Shown: in pieces, positions 21,996 through 33,341 of the stretch | How the letters are laid out: each line of letters begins with the position of its first letter | Position numbering within the stretch: position 1 is the stretch's first letter | DNA from: Branchiostoma floridae | Taxonomy: Eukaryota; Chordata; Leptocardii; Amphioxiformes; Branchiostomatidae | Length of the DNA: 64,000 nt | NCBI RefSeq assembly: GCF_000003815.2 | Contig: NC_049989.1 | Location: forward strand, 13,543,764-13,607,763 | Reading direction: 5' to 3' | Program-made: the position numbers and the translations under genes | Notes under the pieces: generated by a model | The model's input: only the letters and a program-made list of their open reading frames with translations | Told to the model about the DNA's origin: nothing | Databases searched by the model: none

Positions 21996-22576
21996 AGAAT
22001 TTGCCCCGATTTCTGGTCATCAGTGCAATGCAGCTTCTGCCGCATCACGTCGCGCCTGCACATTACGATGACATCATTGCTAGCCAATGAGAGGCAGCAA
22101 ACTTGAACTATGACCCACAGTTCCCGCCAAAATTGTTTTGCAAGCAGCCTTCGACTTCATCTCACCGGAATCTCGGTAAGTGGGTGACCCATTTGACTAG
22201 AAAATGTAGTTTTCAGTCATTTTCATGACTCTTGTTGGCAGATTAGCTATTTCTTAGTGAATTGTGGTGTAGAAGGTTCTACCGTCCAACACACAAACTG
22301 CAAAAGACACGTATTTTAATACGTTCCGTTATGTCTAGTATGGGTGTGTCTGACCCAGAAGGGGGAGGGGATGGATTTTGGCGCGCATCAAGAAAAAGTC
22401 CTTAAGATTAATTTCTTAAGTCTGATCACGTGTAAATTTCAACGGAGCTAGAATTAAAGACGTTATATTAAATGCATGAATATGGGGAACTTTTTACTTC
22501 TGTGCAATTATGCCATAAGGGTAAATTTTCACAATGTGATAAAATTTCCAAGATGTCATCAACTGTCATTGTTAAA

Positions 22577-24558
22577 AACAAGAGTTCGTAGACCTCAGGC
22601 CTGCATGAAATGTATTGGGTTTCTGTAGACCTATTGTGTATTTTTGCCTTTTTGTCTATGGTACGTGGTTGGAAAAATGAGCTTTTTACCGTGTTGGTTG
22701 TGCACCATGCAAAAGTCTGAAATTCCATTTTCTGAATTTGTAAGTTTGGACATGGATGAACATTACTTATTTTGGATTTCTTAAGTATGTAACCAACCAC
22801 AGTACTTTGAAGTTGTTGAGACGCTACCTTTTTTTGTCTCAGATGGCCCATGCACATGTAGTTACTCTGTCACATGATATACTAATATCTTCCTATTTCA
22901 ATGTACTGACCTAATGCAGCTGCTAAGTCTCCTTGGTTTGTGTTCTTCCAATGATATTCATTAAAGATTTATTTCTGGGGTGTTATTCACTTGACATCGG
23001 AATGTTACTTGCATAATTTGACCAATGATACTTTTATCTGTAGTTCCATAGACATTAGACAATATGAATAGTGGTAGCCCCCATGCAGCAGCAACAGTTA
23101 GTCCCCAGGGTGGTATGATATTTTCATTCAATCCATCCAACCCAAACCTAAATCTCCTGTAGTATCTAAGCCAAATTTAACAGCACAATTTACTATGAAA
23201 AATGTCCTTGTCAATCCCATTTATAGATGGCAAGCTGCTGGCAATGGAAGCTTTGAAAAGTTCAGAAGCTGTTGTAGTCAGAGCAAACACCCAGCAAACA
23301 TCCCCGCAAACCAATGAGCAGTTGCTTAGAAGGGGAATTTCATCATATATTTGCCGCGACAAAATGCAACAAACGATACTGAATTCAAAACAGAACAAAG
23401 CTAAGCCTCCACCACTTAACCCTGCCTGTACCATAGATTAAGCAGGCCCAAAAACCAAGCGAATATGACTAGCCCAAAACAACAAATTACCTGTATACAG
23501 TATGGAAATGGCATTACCAAAGAAACAAAAAGAAACACAGGACAAATCATACACATACCTTTCTCTTATGCCCACACTCTATACAGTTCTCCTCCACATT
23601 AGAAAATTGCATCTTCTTCTGTTTAAGTTCAAGTTCAACCATGATTGCCAACAGGGTAAAGGAACTTGTACCGGAACTTAAAACTCAGTACTATACAGCT
23701 CTAGAAACACCACAAAGAGTAATAAGCAAACTCCAATTATACCTGACCAACAGATATATAATCTTGTACACTCCCGTCATCTGGCAAACTGTCAGTGCCA
23801 CTAAGTAACCTGATACATTGAAGGTGGCCCAGGCCAGATGATGGTTCTACACCCAACCATAATCTGTTTTTAAAACCAAGCAGATATTGGGAGGATGCTC
23901 CAACCACACAAAAACAGGGTCAACCTATACAGTATCAAGTTCAAGCACTAGGAGGCCCAAAATCAAACCTGACCACCAGGACACCACAAACAACTCACGT
24001 ACCAAATAGCAACATAATGGTACTTTGCGTTCCGGAGATACAGCGCACGCCCCGTGCCCGCACAAAAGGTAACCTAAAATGTCAAGTTCAAGCACCAAGG
24101 GCGCCAAAATCAAAATTGAGCATTATTCAGCCACCGCCGACACATGTGCCAAATATCATTGCGCCAGCACCAGCCGTTCAGAAGATATAACTCCGGAAAC
24201 ACCCCTCCCGGACACAAAATTCGACCTGCCGGGTCAAGTTCAAACGAGACAAGGCCCAAAGTCAATCCTAGGCAACAGGCAACAACCCCCCACCCATGCA
24301 CCAAAAATCGTCGCAATGGCGCGTATCGTTCCGGACACACAGCGCCAAACGTGCCCCAAAAACACAAAAAATGCCACCTTCAATGTCAAGGTCAAGCGCC
24401 AGGAGGCCCAAAATCACACCTGAGTGTCAGGCTACCACCCCCAACCCACGTACCAAAAATCGTCGTGCTCGCACCATCCGTTCACGAGATACAGCGCCCT
24501 ACATCCCCGGCTACCGAAAAGTTTCCACCAGCATCAAAACCATACCTGCATACATGCA
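22577..24558 (+). repeat. 2-kb near-identical interspersed repeat, copy 1
   Basis: Nearly base-for-base identical to 41545-43530 with a few substitutions and 2-6 bp indels (for example TGAAATTCC versus TGACTCTGAAATTCC). Both begin ACAAGAGTTCGTAGACCTCA and end CATACCTGCATACATGCA. The right half (about 23930-24520) is four degenerate units, each with a TCAAGTTCAAGC-type start, ...GGCCCAAAATCA..., ACGTACCAAAAATCGTCG and CGTTCCGGAGATACAGCGC. No long frame, no clear terminal inverted repeats. Probably a non-autonomous mobile element of unknown class. Confidence 0.85.
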
Positions 24559-24794
24559 CTGCCAGGTAACAAACAACGTATGCTACCACTGATTGTATGG
24601 ACTGTTCTAAGTACTCAGATCGACTCATCATGGGTTATGAGTAACTTTGTGTGAACGGTAGCTATCAGTCTAAAATCCAGACAGCAATTTCATCTGTGAG
24701 ACCACCTCACCCAGTACATGTCTGCTGTTTTTAATGATTTTTATTTTTTGGCGACACCACAGGAGTGAAGCCAATAGTATCCATTCATTTCAAG

Positions 24795-27700
24795 ATGGCA
24801 AGTCCAGCCCGGAAAAGAGTGTTCCAAGATGACGAACCACTTAAGGAGACCTTACCCCAGGTCTCTCAGAAGAAAGCTCGGAACAAGAAGAAGGGCACTG
24901 AGAGTTTCGAGGACGAGCTGGGCACCACCTCAAATGACTCCAAGAGTGTACCACAACAGGCAGAAGGTAAGTCCACACCATGGGAGAAGTTCAAACCTGG
25001 TAAAGTCAGGATCGAGGTGTTAAAAAAAGGTGGGAATACTGGTCTAATTTCTTAAATTCTTTTTGCAAGATTTGGGAACATCGTCATCATCATCATCATC
25101 ATCATAGATACCCCCAGATGACCCTACGAGGGGCAAAGTGTGTGTGTGGGGGGGGTGGGGGTGTGAGTTGCGGTCCCGGGTTAGGGTGGGCATGCCCTCC
25201 TGCCTGGCACAGAAGCACTCAACGGTAGGAGCACTTACTACCGCGCCAGGCAGGGAATTTCACTCCGGCATTGTTCTGGGAAAGTATGAGAATTTGTATG
25301 TGTCTATGCGGGCAAAAATTGGCTGTTACTTGAGTTGGTGGCTACCCCAAATTCGCCCTTGGGTCAGTTTAAGTAAGTTCCATGTATCTATGTTGATCCT
25401 GTTATCAACAAGGTGAGGTGGGCGTTCCTCCTCCTTTCAGAGAGAACAGTCAGGAACTGCGCAGTGTACACGGTGAGCATCCATGTGAGCCCCAGGTCGT
25501 ATGGTATGAGGAAATTAAATAACTGCATCAAATAGAATATACAATAATCATTGTTTTTGTCCAACCATTTATACAAATCGAAACCAGTCACGAGTATTTC
25601 GGTAGCACATACACAATCATGGATTCTGTAGCTGTAGAATAATAATGAACAGGATGTAATTTAGAAATTTAAAAAAAAAATGTCTCTAAATACCTGTCAT
25701 CAAAGAGAACAAGTTTTCAGCGCTATAACTCAACCTTTATTATCCCTTTTTTTCTTTATCTGACATGTGGACTACTCTTTACAGAGTCTAAGAAGGCACA
25801 AGACAGAGAGCTGAATTATCTTCGCCAGAAGATATTTGACAAGTAAGTTAACCCTCATCAGTTGATTATCCAAGTTTTCTTCAAGTGCATATTAAACAAC
25901 TGTTGTACATTCTTATGTACTATACGTAATAGGGGTTGGTACAGGTATGGTCCAGATGATCAAGTTCTGGTCCAGACCCAAACTTAATTGTGAAAACTAA
26001 ATGTGAATGTGCGATATTCAAAACAATGGTCCAATTTTCTCCAAACAAATGTATTGGGCAGAAAATCGGACTGTCACTGGCAATTTTTTAAAATCTTGTC
26101 TTCATGTAAACTCTCAATGACTGTATTAACTCTACTCTACTCTACTTTGCTCTTAATGAACTGTAACATGTAAACCCCGGCCCTAAGTCATTTTCTACTC
26201 GGTCCAAATTCTGGTTCACTGATTTTTTTCAGGTCCATTTTTTAGGACCGGTCCAACAAGAAAAAAAACTGAACCGATACATTGTGCCAGTACTATAACC
26301 ACCCCCCAATATGTATGTAAACTTGTAATTGTTTTCTATCTTTCTTTGTTCTCACCATTAGCCTAGAGTACCAAAATACTGCATCAGAATGGGGTCATGT
26401 CAGAGAGGTCCAGGTCACCGTGCCATTCTCAGAAAGCAGCTTCAGGAGTGTGTTCCTTCAGCAGTTATCCATTCCACGGTGTCGCAAATTGCTGAAGGAA
26501 CGTACCCTGAAGAACTGTTTCGGAGCGAGGAAAATCAGCGTTCCATGGTACAACATGGCCGAAGTGGACGCCATCCTGGGGATGAACTGGGACGTCAGGA
26601 CATTCCGGACCAACACGGTGTGTGAGGTCATCAGGGAGGAAGGGGTATGTCTGGCTTGGGGACGCAAGAAGAGGGAAATGTTCTCCCACATTAAATGCCC
26701 AAGGTATCAGTATACCTGAATTTACTAAGGCCACATCGACTCATTTTATAGATGATATCCACGCTTGCATTGATTTTCTCCTGTTTTCAAATTTAAAAAA
26801 CAACTGTAGCCACATGCCTCCCAATAGCATCCCTGGTCAATCTGGATGTTAACGCAAGTTCACCTTTATTCTCGGGGTAACCTATATCCGTTGTACCTTA
26901 AAAACATGATATTTAGGGATATGAAGTTGATGGACGGTGATTTCAAATTGCATTTTTGAGACCTCCGTCCGTCAACTTGATATCCCGAAATACCCTGGTG
27001 TTAAATACAACGGATAAAGGTTACCCTGGGAATAAAGGTGAACTAGCGTTAACTCCAAAGGACATGCTATCCAGGGCAAGGGGCACATGGTCACTCCTGG
27101 GCATGGGGCCACAGCACTCTTGTTCCCCTCCTTAAACAAGAATTGCAACAAAATTCACAAAGTAGTGATGATTGTGTCTTACAGTCTTACTGGAGTTGAA
27201 CATATTACACAAACCAAGGAAAGAATGGGCTGGGTGTTTTAAGTCCCGTGGTTTAGCTGCATTTTTCTTTTTTTTTCTTCCACACGTATTTAAGTTTTGA
27301 GGATGTTATTCATGAAATTAAATCAGTGTGACCTAATCTGGTTAATGCGTACACAGGGTTGTTTTGTGGTCACAGTAAATTACATAGATTGCATTTATCA
27401 CGCCAGTCTTAACATACAAATGAAATATAGTATTGAAACAAATTCTGCATGTTAGATACATTATGTAACAATTTCAACAACCACTTAAAACCATAAATAC
27501 CTGATAACATAATCACATCATATCAAGTATTTTTTGTTTGTTTCCTAGTATAGCTTCTGCCTGAGACAGCACAACCTTAAATGCAATAGGTATAGTTTTA
27601 TGTTTTCTGTTTCTCCAATAAATATATATATAAAGTCTGTACATTATGTACAAAGTTAAATAAATGTATCATCTAATAATAACAATAACATATGCAGGAG

Positions 27701-27866
27701 TAAATGTTATTCATCTTTTTTTTAAAACAGGTGCAACTGGACTGAAAATTCTGGAGCTCACCGACCAGCATGCTGCACACCAGCGGTGTCCTACCTTGTG
27801 GGGGAAGCAGAGCTTCACTTCTCATTCGCAAGGAGGAGGGGACACTGGATGGTCGGCATGATGTAA
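24795..27866 (+). CDS. Unrecognised 235-residue nuclear-type protein, four exons
   Basis: Exons 24795-24966 (donor GAAG|GTAAGT), 25785-25842 (ACAA|GTAAGT), 26362-26703 (CAAG|GTATCA) and 27731-27866 sum to 708 nt, an exact frame. The N-terminus is basic (MASPARKRVF, then KKARNKKKG), like a nuclear localisation signal. The third exon encodes a compact conserved-looking block (VTVPFSESSFRSVFLQQL, CFGARKISVPWYNMAEVD, WDVRTFRTNTVCEVIREEGV). The junction of exons 3 and 4 creates KCPRCNW, and a CC pair follows, so a small zinc-binding site is possible. I do not recognise the family. An alternative end, if the last donor is not used, reads PRYQYT at 26719. The first 11 codons and about 60 bp of 5'UTR resemble those of the DED/NHL gene. 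Confidence 0.6.
26848..27053. mobile_element. TTAA-flanked MITE (copy 1)
   Basis: CGCAAGTTCACCTTTATTCT at the left pairs with GGAATAAAGGTGAACTAGCG at the right; TTAA stands at each border. The centre contains a further inverted pair (GATGGACGG / CCGTCCGTC). Copy 2 is at 29621-29838. Kolobok-like by target site. Confidence 0.8.
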
Positions 27867-27897
27867 CATAGTTTAATCGTCCTCTCTCTATATAAGT

Positions 27898-28258
27898 CAG
27901 GGCTCGAAATACTTATATTTCTGTATACTTGCATACTTGCACTGGTGCAGGAAACTTCTGAAATTACCCGCACCAAATAAATGTTACTTGCACCATTCAG
28001 ATACATGTGTTACCCCAAAAGTGGATAAAAGAATCTTTTTGAACATATTTTATACACCTTTTTACTGATAACAATGGTAATTATTCATAAGGGAATACTG
28101 CCAAATGCAATGCATAGAAACTAAATAAATAGTTACAACCAGCAAAGAAAAATCCACTGGTGCAGGTTAGGTGCAGATAGACATCAGAAATACCTGCACA
28201 GTCCAACTTTTACCTGCTTTAACCTGCATAAATTATGCAGCTGGTATTTCGAGCCCTG
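27898..28258. mobile_element. hAT-like MITE (copy 1)
   Basis: Ends CAGGGCTCGAAATAC and GTATTTCGAGCCCTG are perfect inverted copies. Interior has CACTGGTGCAGG and GGTGCAG motifs shared with copy 2. An 8-bp target duplication is not convincing here. Confidence 0.8.
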
Positions 28259-28300
28259 TACTTAGTCATACAGTGACAATTAAACAGCTAGGAACAATCA

Positions 28301-28371
28301 TTAAAATCAGGTTCAAGTGAAGAATGATGATGACTTAGTCATCATCATTCTTCACTTGAACCTGATTTTAA
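28301..28371. repeat. Perfect 71-bp palindrome
   Basis: Arms 28301-28335 and 28337-28371 are exact reverse complements (35 bp each) around a single T at 28336. Contains GATGATGACT/AGTCATCATC at the centre. Confidence 0.95.
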
Positions 28372-28614
28372 TAAGTCATTAAATGTTTGTCCTCACCTCC
28401 ATTGTATAGGTGATCCTGTCATAATCAGAATCATAATTGTCATTTGTACCTAGGGATTGGAGGGTTGCATATATTTTTCTAGTTCGTGAGCGCTTTTTTT
28501 ACCAACGCCATGGTCAGACCAACTGAGTACTCAGAAGCGTGCACTTTTCTTTGCCTGCCCTCCCTCCACACGTTGATACAACCTGACTCTGAATGCCAAG
28601 TCAGTATATTATTA

Positions 28615-28958
28615 CAGGGCTCAAAATACTTTTTTTCTGCATACCTGCACTGGTGAAGGTAACATTGAAAACTACCTGCACCAGACAAATTTTACCTGCA
28701 CCACTCAGAATTTTGGAAGCATGGATCATACTAAAATTGTTCAGTAATCATTGCTATTTTTTTCTTTTATACTTTATACTATAGGTGGTAACAGTCAATG
28801 CACCTGATAGCAATCCACATACTGAGCTACATGATAGGACATTTATGTTAAAACCCAGTACATGGACCAGTGCAGGTTAGGTGCAGGTAGACACCAGAAA
28901 TACTTGTACATCTTCAAGTTTACCTGCCCTGCATATGCAGGTGGTATTCCGTGCCCTG
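28615..28958. mobile_element. hAT-like MITE (copy 2)
   Basis: Ends CAGGGCTCAAAATAC and GTATTCCGTGCCCTG. Flanks TATTATTA and TATTAGTT match at six of eight bases, as expected of a decayed 8-bp hAT target duplication. Confidence 0.8.
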
Positions 28959-29620
28959 TATTAGTTTCATCTGAACTGTACCAAAACTTCCTTTCACCCT
29001 TAAGAGGGAACAATAGCAGCCGCCAAACACGTTGCAAAACTGACCGCTGTAGAAACAGTGCCATGCTCTACATGACTTTTTTGTTGAACAACTTATGACT
29101 GTATCAAAGTTCCCTCTACCTTTGCAATGTTTACTTGTAATCCACTGCAATGGTGTTAACCTCTCAATAACCATGATACTGTCAAGCATTTTGCTTTTAA
29201 TCGAGCATTGATCTTAACATTTGATTTTTAATCATAATTTGTATTTTATTAACTTCTCGATTTTAATACGTTGAAAAGTTTTACCTTGATTCAGCCAGCG
29301 GGCCATCATTGTTGGATTGTGTGAGTCCTTTCTTAATAAACTATTCATGATGATGATGATGATGATAATAACTAATCATTAGAAGATGTCCTCCTCTCCA
29401 TTGTAGATGTCAACTGTCATCATCAGAATTATCATTGTCATCTGAACCAGGAGGTGGGTTAGGATTCGGGAGTTGCATATTATTCTTTCTAGTCCTTGAC
29501 TACTTTTGTTGATGACCAATACCTGGTGGTCAGACCAACTGACTGCTCTGAGTCTGCTCTGTGTGTACTTTCCTCTACCTGACTCTGAACTTTGTCAGGT
29601 TGTTACTTTCATCTGAACTG

Positions 29621-29838
29621 TAACGCTGGTTCATCTTTATCCGCGGGGTGGCCTATATCCGTTGTTTTGATAAAAAAAGGTATATAGAGTATACCGATGG
29701 TAGTTTCAATCTGTAATATTTCTAAATATACATTTTCAAAGTTTAAAACTACGTTTTTCGACTTTATATCCCTTAAAGCTTTGTTTTGGGAAAAAAACGG
29801 ACATAGGTTACCCTGCGGATAAAGGTGAACTAGCGTTA
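29621..29838. mobile_element. TTAA-type MITE (copy 2)
   Basis: Ends TAACGCTGGTTCATCTTTAT and ATAAAGGTGAACTAGCGTTA are inverted copies; both carry the CCGTTGT / ACGGA subterminal motif of copy 1. Confidence 0.75.
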
Positions 29839-31113
29839 CCTAAACTTCCTTCCACCTATAAGAGACAACATCAGTAGCTTTCAAACATGTTCGTCAATGA
29901 AACTGAATTTACAACGTTGCAAAACTGACCACCACAGAAACAATGCCATACTCCACATGACTTGTTTCTTGAAAAAAAAAAAAGAATTTTAAAGTGCCTT
30001 CTACTGTAGTAATGTTTATGAATTATGTAAAACCATGTTTCTTGTCAAGAATTTTGCTTTTAATTAGTATTTCATTTTATCTGCTTTGTATTCTAAAGAC
30101 ACTTAAATACTGCGCAAGTCTACTACTAGTAGTATTCCTTGTAATATGTTTTGTTAATCCTATTTTATTACATTTCATTCCTTCTAATATTTTATTGTTA
30201 GTCATATATATATGTTAATTTCTTTTAATGTTTAATTGCTAACATTATTTTATTACATTTTATTCCTTTTGATATTTGATTGTTAATTACATTTTATCAT
30301 ATTTCATACCTTGTAATATTTTATGAGTAACCATATTTTGTTATACTTCATTTCTTTCGATATTTGATTGTTAATCATGTATTACTCTCTTCTAATTTTA
30401 ACACATTGAAAAGTCCAACTTCAATTCAGCCAGCAAGCTGCCATTGTTGGACTGTGAGTGTTTTTTCAATAAACCATTTATCATCGTGTATCATGGGAAA
30501 TGTTTCAATCTTTGTTCTCTTGCATCTGCATCAACTGAAAGAAATTGTGGACAAAATTAGATTAGAAAGATGCATAATAAAGTTTGCCTTGTCTTTCAAT
30601 GCTGAATAGAGAATATCTTAAGATCTGGTCCGCCTCAGTAGTCAAGCTTATAGGATATTGGAGTTAACAACAATGCTGCGTAACCTCCTTGGTGATATAA
30701 AAGCTCCTTGGTTTAATGTAGTTCAGGAGCTGTTTTCAAGCAGAAAGCTTAGGTTAGACGTCGATACTGTCAGCAAGATATTCAGTCTTACAGTTATTAT
30801 CTATTGACAGTTCTCTCTTTCTTTGCTACATTTGTCACACATTTGAGAGTCCTATCATGAAATGCAGGGGATTTGTAAATGTTCCTAATTGATTATGCGC
30901 ATTTGCTCCATATTTATTCTCATATAATCACATACATGTATCTTATTATGTGATTATATGAGAAGCTTTTATCAAGCTGATAAAGCTCCCTGGTCATATA
31001 ATGTTAAATCATCAGTTAAGCTACGCGTATCTACACACCAAAAATCTTGACAATCCATCCACCCTTTCTTGAGTTATATATTCTTTCAAAGTCTTAAGAG
31101 CAAATGTCTGTAA

Positions 31114-31213
31114 NNNNNNNNNNNNNNNNNNNNNNNNNNNNNNNNNNNNNNNNNNNNNNNNNNNNNNNNNNNNNNNNNNNNNNNNNNNNNNNNNNNNNNN
31201 NNNNNNNNNNNNN
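31114..31213. other. Assembly gap (100 N)
   Basis: Run of exactly 100 N, probably a placeholder of unknown size. Confidence 1.
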
Positions 31214-31889
31214 ATCTTTCGACATTTGCTCTTAACAAAATTGGCCTCCGCCGTTACATTTGTACAAAAGCCGCTAGGGGGCACAAAATGTGCACCACGT
31301 GCTCCCTGCGCGTGCGCGGAGATATCTGCCACGCAAAAAAAGTAATGACCTTTAGTAGTACTTGCCGAGAAGGTGACCTCAAATACATAATATGTAATGG
31401 AAGCTCTGCTGCAGTACCGTTACTATCCGCTAGGAAGCCCAACTTGACATTCCTTTTCAAATACAATATACAATGATCCATCCACAGCTCAAATTATGCT
31501 GTTGTCATACATATAGGCCAACAATACACCATGCCATAACTGAAAACATAACCTTGGCAAAAAGGTACAAAAATTAAACATTTATACTGTTACGTTTTGA
31601 TAAAGATGTTCTTTAATAACAAGGTTGGTTTGTGTTTTCTTCAACAAATGACGTCCCGAAACAGCGATCGCATTGAAGTTTGTAGTTGTAATGTAGAAAG
31701 TGCCAGAGTTAATACCAACCTAGGATTGATGTGTTCAAAAATTCGCACTTTCCCAGAACTATCTTAGAGTGGAATATGTTATCACCAAGTACAATTATAT
31801 AGTAGTTTTAAAGAACACTTGCAGATAAATGTAGAAAAGTTAGGTGTGACGGGTCGTTCAGTGTAATATAACGTTAACCAGCTGCTGCT

Positions 31890-31950
31890 GCGAAGCTGGT
31901 GTGTTACGCCGAACGGCGGTTATACCGGCTATACAGATACAGATACAGAA
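31890..31950 (+). repeat. GAAGCTGGTGTGTTACGCC repeat with ACAGATACAGATAC tail (copy 1)
   Basis: The motif followed by a hexanucleotide GATACA run recurs at 62799-62850; an inverted head-only copy lies at 44036-44085. Looks like the 3' end of a SINE or LINE family. Confidence 0.6.
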
Positions 31951-32324
31951 ACGGATATATGAGGGAGCAAGGAGAAACCATTGTGTCATTTATTATTTTC
32001 TTGTCCGTAACAATGTTTAGTACAAAAGTGCCGATTGAAACAGTCATGTCCTGCACAAGCGACAAAAATCTTCCAAGGCAACAGGATGAACAAAAGTCCG
32101 TTTGGTAAGGTGTTTGATACCTTTTCTACCACGAATATCGATTTCTTTTAAACCAGTTTTCCATTTATGATCATCTGTTCATGTAGTCGTAGAGGATCGT
32201 TGGGCCCTGAAAGTGAGAGCACCTGCTTGGTGAGAGTTAACCATTAACAATCAACAACTGATACAAGGGGTGGTATCATATTACTACTTTGAAGATGGTG
32301 GTTCGGTCTATAATTCTTCATTTT

Positions 32325-32550
32325 ATGTATTCATCATCATCTTCATCGGTCGACGTGATCAAACATGTTCGCACATATGTACACGACGGGGTTATACCGC
32401 CCCTTACGGGGTGACCAGTGCGGGGTGACATACCCTTTCGTATGGCTAATTACAAGACGGGGATGCGCCAGGTCTCCCGTCCGGGTGGATGATGTAATTC
32501 ACCATGTGGCTGATACGAGGCAGAGGTTCGCCAGGCCTCCATCCGGGTGA
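32325..32550 (+). repeat. Interspersed repeat, CGACGGGGTTATACC family (copy 2)
   Basis: Matches 5070-5205 through GGTCGACGTGATC, CGACGGGGTTATACCGCCCC, GGGGTGACATACCCTTTCG and AATTACAAGACGGGGATGCG, with an extra partial unit (GGGGTGACCAGTGCGGGGTG). Confidence 0.65.
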
Positions 32551-32895
32551 TTTGAAGTGAATCAATTTTATGTATTATGGTACCTGAAAATACTGGAACG
32601 GTGCCGAAATGACTCCCCACAAAGTCATCAGTAGTGGTCTATTCTGAGCTAGTTACGTGAGCTGCTTATAGCTTAGTGGTGTTTTGTATCACTTAAGCTT
32701 AAGTTTGCGCAATGGATTTATTCTGTAGACGTACGTAGTCTAGCGAAACTACACAGATCCTTCACGGAACTACACAGAGTATACCGCAGAGGAAGTAAGA
32801 GCGTCGTTACTTTGGAATATCAAAATTAGGTACCTATAACCTCCTTGGTTATATTGAGATACAAAAAAAAGCCCAATTGTTATCAGACAATGTAA

Positions 32896-33286
32896 AACTA
32901 TGAAGACAGCGAGGAAGAGAAAAAGCCCATTCTCGGCTGTTCCCCTGAAAGTTCTGGCGGAAGGAGGAAAGAGGGGACGGCGGCAGTGGTGAAGTTTGGA
33001 GACGAAGAAGACGAGGCTAAGAACTCCAGGACTGAAGGGGAAGGAGCGGAAGGATCTGACGAAGTTGACGGTACAGGTAGAAGGAAAAAGAAGAAGAAAA
33101 GGGAAGTCATCATCTCAGATCCAAAGGTAGGAAACGTTTGATAAATCAAGTACTACATAGTATCCTGGGATAGATTAATGAAGACTTTTGTTTCGCAGTT
33201 TTGCCACATTGGGCTAAGCACGGGGCATAATAATGGTGCTTGTTGCACATTCATGGAGAGACGACGAATATACATACGACAGCAGG

Positions 33287-33341
<55 letters not shown>

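Larger units (their letters stand above)
28380..30490 (+). repeat. Direct duplication of a 3'UTR-like segment, two units
   Basis: Unit A (28380-29350) and unit B (29380-30490) share blocks in the same order: GTCCTC...CTCCATTGTA, GGTCAGACCAACTGA, CAACGTTGCAAAACTGACC-type text, and CAGCCAGC...CCATTGTTGGA before an AATAAAC...TTCATGATG-like end. Unit A has a hAT-like MITE inserted and unit B a TTAA MITE. Each unit ends near an AATAAA hexamer (29336, 30469), so these may be duplicated 3' ends of the gene at 24795. Confidence 0.6.
30491..32324. other. Intergenic, no gene seen; contains a gap and a repeat
   Basis: AT-rich, no supportable exon. A 100-N gap lies at 31114-31213. An inverted pair ATGTGATTATATGAGAA / TTCTCATATAATCACAT occurs near 30916-30965. 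At 31890-31950 is a repeat, GAAGCTGGTGTGTTACGCCG followed by (GATACA)n-like text, also found at 62799 and, inverted, at 44040. Confidence 0.5.

Noticed and set aside
22468-24654. Several frames of 60-141 codons, repeated at 41481-43636
   Set aside because: Lie inside the 2-kb interspersed repeat; the frames are not longer in one copy than expected by chance and match no domain.
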